Assembly (NCBI GenBank): GCA_902362925.1
Contig: CABIYL010000008.1
Direction: 5' to 3' (one strand)
DNA from: Pseudoflavonifractor sp902362925
Lineage (GTDB): Bacteria; Bacillota; Clostridia; Oscillospirales; Oscillospiraceae
DNA length: 64,000 nt
The notes below the pieces were generated by a model. It was not told where the DNA came from and made no database searches. It saw nothing but the letters and a program-made list of their open reading frames with translations. Below are positions 8,078 through 15,640 of the stretch, piece after piece. Numbering within the stretch: the stretch's first letter is position 1; each line of letters opens with the position of its first letter. A program made the translations under genes and the position numbers.

Positions 8078-8392
8078 TTACAGCTTGATCTCGATCTCCA
8101 CGCCGGCGGGGAGCTCCAGGCTCATCAGGGCCTCCACAGTCTTGGGGGAGGGCTTGAGGATGTCGATGAGGCGCTTGTGGGTGCGGCGCTCAAACTGCTC
8201 CCGGGAGTCCTTGTACTTGTGCACAGCGCGCAGGATGGTCACGACCTCTTTCTTGGTGGGCAGGGGGATCGGGCCGGACACGGAAGCGCCGGTGCGCTTG
8301 GCGGTCTCCACGATCTTCTCGGCGCTCTGGTCGATGAGCTGATGGTCGTAGGCCTTGAGACGGATGCGAATCATTTCTTTCTGGGCTGCCAT
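8078..8392 (-). CDS. rpsJ: 30S ribosomal protein S10
   Basis: This 104-residue protein is uS10 (NusE), which acts in the small-subunit head and in NusB-dependent antitermination. It begins MAAQKEMIRIRLKAYDH and carries VSGPIPLPTKKEVVTILR and FERRTHKRLIDI, the classic S10 signature. It is the first gene of the operon; AAGGAGGAAACACC precedes the ATG. It lies behind a long structured leader. Confidence 0.98.
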   Translation of the reverse strand: MAAQKEMIRIRLKAYDHQLIDQSAEKIVETAKRTGASVSGPIPLPTKKEVVTILRAVHKYKDSREQFERRTHKRLIDILKPSPKTVEALMSLELPAGVEIEIKL

Positions 8393-8663
8393 GGTGTTTC
8401 CTCCTTAAAACATACGAAGTGGGGTTCGGTACTCCTCGCACGCTTCGTACGGTGAGAAATCTTATGTCCACGGTTCCGTGCGTATCACTCCGTGGCATGA
8501 AGAAAACCGGCTCTAAGCAGGCCGGTTTACTCCATGCACCGGCGATATACGCCCGTGCACAGATTCCTCAGCCGCCCGATTCTAGCTCGGACATACTCCG
8601 CGGAAGTTACCGGCTCACGCCGCAATCTCCCGCATCATCGCAGATCGCGCCCTTAACAGGCGC
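8393..8663 (-). promoter_or_regulatory. Structured leader of the S10 operon
   Basis: About 270 nt lie between the predicted start of transcription (near 8663) and the rpsJ ATG. The leader holds an attenuator-like hairpin: AAACCGGC (8521-8528 on the minus strand) pairs with GCCGGTTT (8504-8511), and the minus strand continues TTTTCTTC. A second stem, TACGAAG (8413-8419) with CTTCGTA (8443-8449), lies just before the rpsJ ribosome binding site. The length and arrangement suggest autogenous control by a ribosomal protein, but no known leader family was recognised with confidence. Confidence 0.5.
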
Positions 8664-8669
8664 TCTGAT

Positions 8670-8729
8670 ATAATACCTTAAACCCCGATCTATGTCAAGG
8701 GTTTCCGGGTATTTTTTTATTATTTTTTC
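8670..8729 (-). promoter_or_regulatory. Strong sigma-A promoter of the S10 operon with UP element
   Basis: On the minus strand a perfect -35 TTGACA (8693-8698) is followed after 17 nt by a -10 TATTAT (8670-8675). Immediately upstream, 8711-8729 is an A-tract rich stretch on the minus strand, as expected for an UP element. This is the best promoter in the window and fits a ribosomal operon. Confidence 0.9.
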
Positions 8730-8814
8730 AGGAAAATCACGCTTTTGGCCACTTACACAAAGCCTGCTGTCGACATAGCCTCTTCTTCTGTCCGCTTTGC
8801 CTGTCCAGGACCAG

Positions 8815-8850
8815 AAAAGACCGGGCCGCCCTGCTGGGACGACCCGGTCT
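8815..8850 (-). terminator. Rho-independent terminator of the SLH-repeat protein gene
   Basis: On the minus strand AGACCGGGTCG (8840-8850) pairs with CGGCCCGGTCT (8818-8828) with one G-U pair, and TTTTCTGG follows. It lies 28 bp beyond the stop codon of the SLH protein gene. Confidence 0.85.
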
Positions 8851-8877
8851 GAAAGGCGTCGGAATGTGCCGCTTTGC

Positions 8878-11226
8878 TTATTTCGCGGTGCGGATGATGA
8901 TGCTGGCCTTGAACTCACCGGCGGTGGTGTAGCCGCCGTAGATGTTCAGGCTGTCGCCGGTCTTCAGGCTGCTCAGGGAGAAGGTGCCGCCGGCTGCCTC
9001 CTGCATGACGGTGCCGGAGGGGGCGCTGACCTGGATGACAGAGCCGGTGCCGGTGCCGTCGTCAGCCCGGAAGGTGATGGTCCGGTCGGAGGTGTTCACG
9101 TAGATGACGGTGCCGTTGAGCTGGCTGCTGCTGGTGGTGGTCTTGTCCACCTCGATGGAGGCCACGCTGTCGCCGTTGGTGACCATGGCCACGTGGTAGC
9201 CCACCCGCAGGTCGTACATGGAGATGAGCTTGCCGTCCTGGCTGACCGACACGCCACTGGTGATGGAGTAGGTGGCGGTGCCGCCGTTGTTGTCCAGCTC
9301 CACCTCGATGGTGATGCCGGAGGTGTCCTCGCTCTTGCGGGTGATGGTGCCGGAGACGTTGGCGCTCTGGGGCTGGGAGTCAATCTGGGTGACGGCGTTG
9401 TACCGGACGGTCACGGTGACGGCGTCACCGGTGCGCAGCTTGTCGATGGAGCTGCTCTTGTCGCTGCGGCGGACCTCCGGGGGATCGGACAGGTCAATCT
9501 GGAAGGGGACCACCCGGCCGTCAGCGGTGGTGACGCTGATGATCTCCATGGTGGTGCCGGTGGGGTAGCTGATGTCGGTGATGGTGCCCTCGGTGACGGT
9601 GGAGCCGGGATAACCGGCCAGCATGGCCACCTCGCCGCCGGACAGGCGGACGGTGATGAACCAGTCCTTCTGGACGCCGCTGACGGTGCTTGCCTTGCCG
9701 TTGTAGGTCACCACGGCGTCGGCGGAGAAATTATAGGTGGTGGCCTTGTTGGTCTTCAGGTCGGTGATGGTCACGTTGCTGACGCCGCTGGCGCTGCCCA
9801 CGCTCTTCACGGCGCCCTGGATGTACTGGGTGACCGTGTCCAGGGTGGCGCCGGTCACGTTACCGTCTTCATTGGACGCCCGCAGGGTCACGTAGCTGCC
9901 CACATAGCTGGCAGTCATGCCGGAGACGGCCAGACCGTTGGCGGTGATGGCGGTGTTCGCGGGAACGGTGAGCCGCTCCAGCTGGCCGTCAAAGCCGGAG
10001 ACGGTGATCACGGAGCCGCCGGAGGCCTGGGTCTCCACGGCGGTAATCAGGCCTTCAACCTTACGGGTGCCGCCGGAGAGCTGGACAGCGGCCAGATGAC
10101 CCTGCTGATCCACCCGGCAGACGGCGGTGGTGTAGCCGCCCTCAGGGTCGATGAGCTCGTAGCCGCCCACCTTCTGGCCCACCTGGACCTCAGTAAAGCG
10201 GTCGTAGGGCAGGGTGACGGAGGCGCCGTTTACGTTGAGGAGGATCTCACTGTCGGACACGCCCACCACGGTGCCGGCCACGGTGTCCAGCTTGCCGGAC
10301 AGGCGCACGGCCATGGGGGTGCCGTCCTCGTCGTAGCACACACGGGCGTAGGTGCCGGTCTGGAGCAGGGCGCTGTCCACCAGCATGCTGTTCTCATAGA
10401 TGGGGGTGTCCACCGGCAGAGAGATGGTGTAGGACCCGGACAGGTCGCTGTTGAGGGTGAGGTGGATCACGTTCTTGCTGCTGGAGGTGGCGGAGACGAT
10501 GGTGCCCGCCTGCCACTCGTAGTCGGTGTAATTGGGCAGCTCCACGCTGGTGCCCCGCTCCTCCATGAAGGCGATGGCACGGGAGAGCATGGTGGCCGCC
10601 ACCTCACGGGTGACGGTGCTCTTGGGCTGGAACTCGTTCTGGTCGGTGCCGGTGATGATGCCGTATGTATTGAGCAGATAGATGTAGGGCTCACGGCCGG
10701 GGGTGATGTCGGCCTTATCGGTAAAGGTCAGGGTGTAGCTGGACAGATGCTCGGCCATGGGGGCCAGCTGCATGGCCCGCACCAGGTAGAGGGCAAAGTC
10801 CTCCTTGGTGATGGTCTTGCCGTTGTCCAGCGCGCCGGAGTCGTAGAGGCCCTTCAGCTCGGTGTAGGAGAGGATGCCCGCCTCCAGGCAGGTGGCGTAC
10901 TCGTCCCGGAACCAGGACTGCTGGTCGCCCATGATGGCGGAGATATCATCGGCCCGGTCCTTGCCGATCTGGGCCCGCAGGTCAGTCTCCACGGCGATAC
11001 GGGCGCACAGAGCCAGCGCCTCGCTGCCCTGGAGCTCATTCTTGGGCCGGAACTCGCCGTTGTCGTAGCCCTTGAAGACACCCTGCTCGGCCATGTCGTT
11101 GATGTAGGACTCCGCCCAGTATCCGGCGGGCACATCGGGGAACGTGGCAGCGAATGCGGGTACCGTGGTCAGTGAGAGCACCAGCGTCAGGGCCAGCGCA
11201 CCGGAAAGCAGTCTGTTTCGTTTCAT
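8878..11226 (-). CDS. SLH-domain surface protein with beta-rich repeats
   Basis: This 782-residue protein probably sits in the cell envelope, anchored by SLH domains. Residues 1-26 are a signal peptide (MKRNRLLSGALALTLVLSL, cut near AFA-ATF). SLH-like modules follow at about 27-75 (FPDVPAGYWAESYINDMAE), 95-150 and 170-220 (YIYLLNTYGIITGTD, ending STVTREVAATMLSRAI). The rest, about 240-782, is Thr/Ser/Val/Gly-rich and predicted beta, with repeated short domains of the type (I/V)TxVSG. The start was chosen at the ATG with GGAGGTG 6 nt upstream; the frame is open further upstream but lacks a signal there. It has its own promoter and terminator. The ligand or enzymatic role, if any, is unknown. 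Confidence 0.85.
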   Translation of the reverse strand: MKRNRLLSGALALTLVLSLTTVPAFAATFPDVPAGYWAESYINDMAEQGVFKGYDNGEFRPKNELQGSEALALCARIAVETDLRAQIGKDRADDISAIMGDQQSWFRDEYATCLEAGILSYTELKGLYDSGALDNGKTITKEDFALYLVRAMQLAPMAEHLSSYTLTFTDKADITPGREPYIYLLNTYGIITGTDQNEFQPKSTVTREVAATMLSRAIAFMEERGTSVELPNYTDYEWQAGTIVSATSSSKNVIHLTLNSDLSGSYTISLPVDTPIYENSMLVDSALLQTGTYARVCYDEDGTPMAVRLSGKLDTVAGTVVGVSDSEILLNVNGASVTLPYDRFTEVQVGQKVGGYELIDPEGGYTTAVCRVDQQGHLAAVQLSGGTRKVEGLITAVETQASGGSVITVSGFDGQLERLTVPANTAITANGLAVSGMTASYVGSYVTLRASNEDGNVTGATLDTVTQYIQGAVKSVGSASGVSNVTITDLKTNKATTYNFSADAVVTYNGKASTVSGVQKDWFITVRLSGGEVAMLAGYPGSTVTEGTITDISYPTGTTMEIISVTTADGRVVPFQIDLSDPPEVRRSDKSSSIDKLRTGDAVTVTVRYNAVTQIDSQPQSANVSGTITRKSEDTSGITIEVELDNNGGTATYSITSGVSVSQDGKLISMYDLRVGYHVAMVTNGDSVASIEVDKTTTSSSQLNGTVIYVNTSDRTITFRADDGTGTGSVIQVSAPSGTVMQEAAGGTFSLSSLKTGDSLNIYGGYTTAGEFKASIIIRTAK

Positions 11227-11292
11227 AGCGCACCTCCAAATTTGGGCTTCGTCCTTGCGTCCGCCACAAGGCGGGTTGCTGCACTTAACATA

Positions 11293-11321
11293 ATTATAGC
11301 GGCTTGTCCAGAAAAAAGCAA
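11293..11321 (-). promoter_or_regulatory. Promoter of the SLH-repeat protein gene
   Basis: On the minus strand TTGCTT (11316-11321) and a perfect TATAAT (11293-11298) are spaced by 17 nt, about 67 bp upstream of the start codon. Confidence 0.8.
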
Positions 11322-11397
11322 CGGGAACCCTGTCTTTTTCTTCCCGTTCCAAAATCTGCTGCTTTTCAGACGTTTTTCCCCGAAAAAAGTTCCACGG

Positions 11398-11433
11398 CAA
11401 AAAGAGCGGAGACAGCCCCGCCGTCTCCGCTCT
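11398..11433 (-). terminator. Terminator downstream of the lipoprotein gene
   Basis: AGAGCGGAGAC pairs with GTCTCCGCTCT (11 bp, 9-nt loop), and the minus strand continues TTTTTGCC. It separates the lipoprotein gene from the SLH gene. Confidence 0.88.
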
Positions 11434-11455
11434 ACCTATATTATATATATGCTGT

Positions 11456-12418
11456 TTACTCCGCCGCAGCGCTGCCGTCCTCAGCGCCGGCAGCGCCCTG
11501 GGCGTTGTCAGTGTCCTGAGTGTTGTCGGTGCTCTGGGTGTCGTCGGTACCGGCATTGGTCAGGTCCTCGGCCTCCAGGGCCTCGGCGGGAATCTCAAAC
11601 TCCGTGGCCGCGTCGAAATTGGAGCAGCTCATGCGGATCACCGAGCTCACCAGCTCGCTGGTCGACTCCTCGTCGGTGCTGGTGGTGGGGTGGCCCAGGG
11701 TCTCGTCAATATTGGCCTCCATATTGTTGATGACCTTCAGCATGTCCATCTCCATCTTCACCAGGTAGCCCTCCTGGTCCACCCACACGGTGATCTCGGC
11801 AGCGGGCATGCTCTCCAGATTGGTCTTAATCTTGGTCTGCTGGTCCTCGGACATGGAGGCGATGGACTCCAGATAGCCGTTGGAATCCAGGATGTCCACC
11901 AGGGGCTTGCCGCTGAGGGAGCCGGTGTACTTCACCGCCTCGGCGTCATTGACGGTCTCGGTGCCGTTTTTCTTGAAGCCGGAGGCCTGGGCCAGATAGG
12001 TGGAGAGGGTGTCCCCGGCGTTATAGGTGTCCAGCACCTCCTGGGTGGTGGCCTGCTTGGCCCAGTAGCTGCCGTCGGTGGCGTACTGCACCAGCTCCTC
12101 GCCCTCCTTCTGGGCGTACATAGTGATGGTCTGGTTGTAGGTGTCCTCACCGCTGACCATGTCCAGCACCACATCCGCCTTAATCTTCAGCGGGTCCTGG
12201 AAGGTGGTGAGATTCATCCGGTTGGTGACGGACAGGTTCTGGTCCTCAGAGGTGTACTCCGCCGCAATCTCAATCACAGCGTCCATGCTGGAAGCGCCCT
12301 TCACCTTCTCCAGGGCGGCAGCCACCGTCTCGTCGGCATTTCCGCCGGAGCAGGCCGCAAGAGAGAGGGTCAGCAGCGCGGCGGCGCCCAGAGCGGCCGT
12401 ACGTTTCATCCATTTCAT
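11456..12418 (-). CDS. Predicted lipoprotein, LppX/DUF6612-like fold
   Basis: This 320-residue protein has a lipoprotein signal peptide with lipobox LAAC (Cys23), so it should be anchored outside the membrane. The mature part has repeated motifs of beta-strand character (MNLTTFQDPLKIKADVVLD, VWVDQEGYLVKMEMDM) that resemble the DUF6612/LppX-LprAFG class of lipid-handling or outer-surface lipoproteins; that assignment is by pattern only. The C-terminal 60 residues are acidic and low complexity (DDTQSTDNTQDTDN). The start was placed at MKWMKR because AAAGGA lies 9 nt upstream and the signal peptide begins there. Confidence 0.75.
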   Translation of the reverse strand: MKWMKRTAALGAAALLTLSLAACSGGNADETVAAALEKVKGASSMDAVIEIAAEYTSEDQNLSVTNRMNLTTFQDPLKIKADVVLDMVSGEDTYNQTITMYAQKEGEELVQYATDGSYWAKQATTQEVLDTYNAGDTLSTYLAQASGFKKNGTETVNDAEAVKYTGSLSGKPLVDILDSNGYLESIASMSEDQQTKIKTNLESMPAAEITVWVDQEGYLVKMEMDMLKVINNMEANIDETLGHPTTSTDEESTSELVSSVIRMSCSNFDAATEFEIPAEALEAEDLTNAGTDDTQSTDNTQDTDNAQGAAGAEDGSAAAE

Positions 12419-12467
12419 TGTACATTGTCCTTTCTTTCCGATACGCGGCATACGCGCAATTATAGAT

Positions 12468-12496
12468 AGTATAGCATGTTTTCTCCCCTCTGTCAC
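12468..12496 (-). promoter_or_regulatory. Promoter of the lipoprotein gene
   Basis: On the minus strand GTGACA (12491-12496) and TATACT (12468-12473) are spaced 17 nt apart, with an extended -10 TG. It lies about 50 bp before the start codon. Confidence 0.75.
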
Positions 12497-12545
12497 CCAT
12501 TTCCGTACCTTTTGGGCCAATGCCGCTCCTTTTTTCTTTCTCTTC

Positions 12546-12574
12546 TTGCCAGCATATCACCGGTGTGCTAGGAT
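12546..12574 (+). promoter_or_regulatory. Putative promoter of the zinc-ribbon membrane protein gene
   Basis: TTGCCA (12546-12551) and TAGGAT (12569-12574) are spaced 17 nt apart, with TGC before the -10. It diverges from the lipoprotein promoter. Confidence 0.55.
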
Positions 12575-12627
12575 GGATGCAAGGAAAGAATATTCTGTCC
12601 ATTCCGACAGTCTGGAGATGATGCGCT

Positions 12628-14316
12628 GTGTTCTGTCCCAACTGCGGTTTCCCCTACGGTCCTGACGACCGCTTCTGCGGCCGCTGCGGCGCCGCCCTTC
12701 CCGGCCGGGAGGATTCCTCCCCTGTCCCTCCCCCTCAGCAGCCTTCTCCGCCTCCAGCCCGCCCCAAGCGGCGGCTGCCCCGGTTTGTGATTCCGGCGGT
12801 GCTGGTGCTGGCCGCTGCGGCAGGCGTGCTGACCTTTTTCCTCACCCGCTCGTCCCAGCCGGACCCGTCCTTTGTTCTGAACAGCCGGACCTCTTTCTTT
12901 TTCCTGGCCAGGGACAACCCCGCCCAGGCGGAGCTGTGGCGGGGTACGGAGCAGGTGCTGACCCTCCCGGCGGAAGACGTGTCGTTCCGCTCCGCCGCCG
13001 CCTCCGCAGACAAGTCCGTGCTCCTGCTGGTGGATGCCGGAGGTGCCCTGTACCGCGCCGATTCCGCCAGCTGTGCCACGCTTTCAGAGCGGGTCGAATA
13101 CTGCACACTCTCCGGTGACGGAAGCACCTCCGCCTGGGTCACCACAGGGGGAGCGCTCTGGCTCCAGCGGAGCGAGGAGGCACCGGTGCTGATTGCTGAG
13201 GATGTCTCCCCTTCCTCCGTTCTCCTGTCCTACGGCGGCCATACTCTGGCGTGGCAGACAGCCTCAGACAGCGACGGCAGCTCCCATCTCTGCCTGATGC
13301 TGGACGGCGGCGCGCTCCAGGAGCTGCCGCCGGAGGACGCGGCTCCCGCTCTGGTCACCGACAACGGCACGCTGTACTACACCGTCCTGGACGGTGACAT
13401 GCTTTCCCTGTACGTCTGGAGGGATGGGACGTCCACTCTGTTCACCGACCGGCTTACCCCGTTCGGTGCCATGCTGACTTTTAACCGGGACGGCACCGAG
13501 CTGCTCTATATAACAGAGGAGGACGACGGTCCCGTCACCTGGTTCTGCCGGGAGGGCGAGGAACCCCGGAACATCGGCTCCTTCGCCTTCCAGTCCCTCT
13601 GCTCCCCGACCTTTTCCTCCAGCAGCTATATTGACACCGATCACCTCTCTGTCTGGTTGTACAACACGGACACGCTGCGGCAAAAATGCCTCCGCACCGA
13701 CCGGAACGTCTGGCTGCTGGACAGCGAGGGGGATGCCTCTCCCCTCTTCCCCGACGGAAGCACCATCACCAGTGCCTATGTCTCCCAGGACGGCACCAGC
13801 CTGGTGGTCCAGACCACCGGCGCGAGCGAGAAGAACACCCTCTACCGCTTTGACAACCTGTGGGGCGACCTGGAATCCCATGTGCTGGACCAGGGGCATG
13901 CGCTCTCCCTGCTGAGCGCATCCTCCGACCTGTCCCTCCTGCTCTACACCCGCCTCGATACGGATCTGGTGCGGACCTATTACGCCCTGAAGACCGGCGG
14001 CGAGCCGGTGCTTCTGATCCAGGGCAACGAATTTGCCGTGATCACCGTAGACAACACCGTTCTCTGCTCCGCCGATGACCACAGCAGGCTCCTTTTCTCC
14101 GATGGCGGCGAACCCATCCAGCTGGAAGTGCCCGGTACGGAGGATGGTGACGCCTTCATTACCGTCGCCGGGGTAGGCAGTCTGACCTGCGTCACAGCGT
14201 ATACTATTGCTGACCTCGCAACCTCAGCCCCCTCTCCCGTGGACGTCTATACCGTTTCTCCCGACGGTACGCTCGCCATTCTGACCGAGGATATCCTGTA
14301 CCTGAACGCCTACTGA
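12628..14316 (+). CDS. Zinc-ribbon, single-pass membrane protein with WD40/TolB-like exterior
   Basis: This 562-residue protein starts at a GTG (GGAG 10 nt upstream) with a zinc ribbon, CPNCG at residues 3-7 and CGRCG at 17-21. A Pro-rich linker and a single transmembrane helix (RFVIPAVLVLAAAAGVLTFF, about residues 52-71) follow. The remaining 480 residues are outside the cell and contain repeated strand-turn units such as DGTSTLFTDRLTPFG and RDGTELLYITEED, suggesting a beta-propeller of the TolB/WD40 kind. Zinc-ribbon plus TM plus exterior domain is a common arrangement in Clostridia; the function is unknown. Confidence 0.75.
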   Translation: MFCPNCGFPYGPDDRFCGRCGAALPGREDSSPVPPPQQPSPPPARPKRRLPRFVIPAVLVLAAAAGVLTFFLTRSSQPDPSFVLNSRTSFFFLARDNPAQAELWRGTEQVLTLPAEDVSFRSAAASADKSVLLLVDAGGALYRADSASCATLSERVEYCTLSGDGSTSAWVTTGGALWLQRSEEAPVLIAEDVSPSSVLLSYGGHTLAWQTASDSDGSSHLCLMLDGGALQELPPEDAAPALVTDNGTLYYTVLDGDMLSLYVWRDGTSTLFTDRLTPFGAMLTFNRDGTELLYITEEDDGPVTWFCREGEEPRNIGSFAFQSLCSPTFSSSSYIDTDHLSVWLYNTDTLRQKCLRTDRNVWLLDSEGDASPLFPDGSTITSAYVSQDGTSLVVQTTGASEKNTLYRFDNLWGDLESHVLDQGHALSLLSASSDLSLLLYTRLDTDLVRTYYALKTGGEPVLLIQGNEFAVITVDNTVLCSADDHSRLLFSDGGEPIQLEVPGTEDGDAFITVAGVGSLTCVTAYTIADLATSAPSPVDVYTVSPDGTLAILTEDILYLNAY

Positions 14317-14337
14317 CATGTTTCCCTGAAAAGCAAG

Positions 14338-14368
14338 GAGCGCCGCGCCCTGCACGGGCGCGGCGCTC
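14338..14368. terminator. Bidirectional terminator between convergent genes
   Basis: A perfect 13-bp stem, GAGCGCCGCGCCC with GGGCGCGGCGCTC, around a 5-nt loop lies between the converging genes. U-tracts are weak on both sides (TGTATCTTC on plus, CTTGCTTTTC on minus). Confidence 0.75.
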
Positions 14369-14379
14369 TGTATCTTCTA

Positions 14380-14811
14380 TTATCGCTGAGCCGGGGTTTC
14401 CACCGGGATGCCTCTGGACCGCAGCTCGGCCAGGAAAATCTCCCGTCCCTCAAAGAGGAACTCCAGGTTCACCCGCCGGCCGTTTTTGAGGAAGATGGCC
14501 ATGCGGCGGCCGCCCAGCAGATCCACCCGGGCGACATCCCCCATAGGAACCCGTCTGGCAGGACCATAGCCTTCGCAGCAGACCAGGGTGTCGTCATCCT
14601 CCAGCCGGACCCGTGCCCGGGTAGGCCGCAGCAGGGACACCACACCCAGCACCGCCACCACCACGGCGCCGATGCGGCACAGCAGCTGCAGGCTGTCATC
14701 CCCCGTCAGCTCCAGTCCGCTGCACACCCACAGCAGCACCGCTGCCGCCAGAAACACCACGCCCGCCAGGCGGTAGGAGGCGCTCAGGCTCCGATTCATC
14801 CGATATTCCAT
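14380..14811 (-). CDS. Small two-helix membrane protein, PH-like domain
   Basis: This 143-residue protein has two adjacent transmembrane helices at about residues 15-32 (LAGVVFLAAAVLLWVCSGL) and 42-60, then a soluble C-terminal half with short strands (RVRLEDDDTLVCCEGYG, RRMAIFLKNGRRVNLEF). This resembles bacterial PH-like (YcxB or YdbT-type) membrane proteins; the assignment is tentative. The start is the ATG preceded by AAGGA, giving MEYRMNRSL. Confidence 0.65.
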   Translation of the reverse strand: MEYRMNRSLSASYRLAGVVFLAAAVLLWVCSGLELTGDDSLQLLCRIGAVVVAVLGVVSLLRPTRARVRLEDDDTLVCCEGYGPARRVPMGDVARVDLLGGRRMAIFLKNGRRVNLEFLFEGREIFLAELRSRGIPVETPAQR

Positions 14812-14922
14812 GTTTTTTCCTTCTTTCAGGATGAGTGCCGCAGTATCCGCCGTTGTGCCGGATTCTGCCGGCAGGCAGAGGAAATCATCCCCGTTCCGGG
14901 CTTGCCCCTCTGCGCCGTACGC

Positions 14923-14952
14923 ATTATAATATAAATGAGACGCCCGGCGCAA
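14923..14952 (-). promoter_or_regulatory. Putative promoter of the small membrane protein gene
   Basis: On the minus strand TTGCGC (14947-14952) and a perfect TATAAT (14923-14928) are spaced 18 nt apart, about 112 bp upstream of the start codon. Confidence 0.6.
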
Positions 14953-15049
14953 CGGTCATTCTGGTGGAAACACGGCGGGTTTTCTCCCCGGATTTTTGGC
15001 TGCCTGACTGTCCGGCGGCTCCGGTGACTTTGCAGAGGAGGTTTTTCCC

Positions 15050-15352
15050 ATGCTCAAGCACATTGTCGTATGGAAGTTCAAGGACGAGGCCGAGGGCAAA
15101 TCCCGGGCCGAGAACTGCGCCCTGGTCCGGGAGCGCCTGCTGGCCCTGGTGGGGGTCATCCCCGAGGTGAAGCACATGGAGATCGGCATTGATATCGGCT
15201 CCATCCAAGGCAACTTTGACCTGGCCCTCATCGTGGACACCGACAACACCGACACCCTCTCCGCCTACGCCAACCACCCTGAGCACCTGAAGGTGGTGGA
15301 CTACATCAAGAAGGTTGTGGAGCAGCGGGTGGCCGTGGACTTTACCTTCTGA
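15050..15352 (+). CDS. Dabb (stress-responsive A/B barrel) domain protein
   Basis: This 100-residue protein is a single Dabb domain: MLKHIVVWKFKDEAEG at the start, then IPEVKHMEIGIDIG and the conserved HPEHLKVVDYIKKVVEQR. The family forms dimeric ferredoxin-like barrels with diverse or unknown functions. GAGGAGG precedes the ATG and a strong terminator follows, so it is probably a single-gene unit. Confidence 0.9.
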   Translation: MLKHIVVWKFKDEAEGKSRAENCALVRERLLALVGVIPEVKHMEIGIDIGSIQGNFDLALIVDTDNTDTLSAYANHPEHLKVVDYIKKVVEQRVAVDFTF

Positions 15353-15366
15353 ATATTTTTGAGGCA

Positions 15367-15402
15367 AAAAGCGCCCTGTTTTTCCGACAGGGTGCTTTTT
15401 TA
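15367..15402 (+). terminator. Terminator of the Dabb gene
   Basis: AAAGCGCCCTGT pairs with ACAGGGTGCTTT around a 7-nt loop and is followed by a T run. Confidence 0.9.
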
Positions 15403-15524
15403 TTCCCATTTTCATCCGTATGCAGCCTCATGATTCATTCTCTTTCCATGTCGTTTCATCCATTTCAACTAATATATACCCATTTTTAACGCCGTATTTT
15501 GTCTGTTTTTTACCATTTGGACAG

Positions 15525-15553
15525 TTGACACTTTTGTTTCATGGTGGTATTAT
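15525..15553 (+). promoter_or_regulatory. Promoter of the M14-SLH carboxypeptidase gene
   Basis: A perfect TTGACA (15525-15530) and TATTAT (15548-15553) are spaced 17 nt apart. The leader to the ATG is about 80 nt. Confidence 0.88.
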
Positions 15554-15640
15554 TCTTTCATAATTATTCATCAAGTTGTGAGTATTCCGTATTTTTATTC
15601 TGTGTGTGCCCGCGATTTGAGAGAAGGAAAGGTGAAGCAA

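Noticed and set aside
8607..8918. 103-codon minus-strand reading frame upstream of rpsJ
   Set aside because: It crosses the SLH-gene terminator and the S10 promoter and lacks a ribosome binding site.
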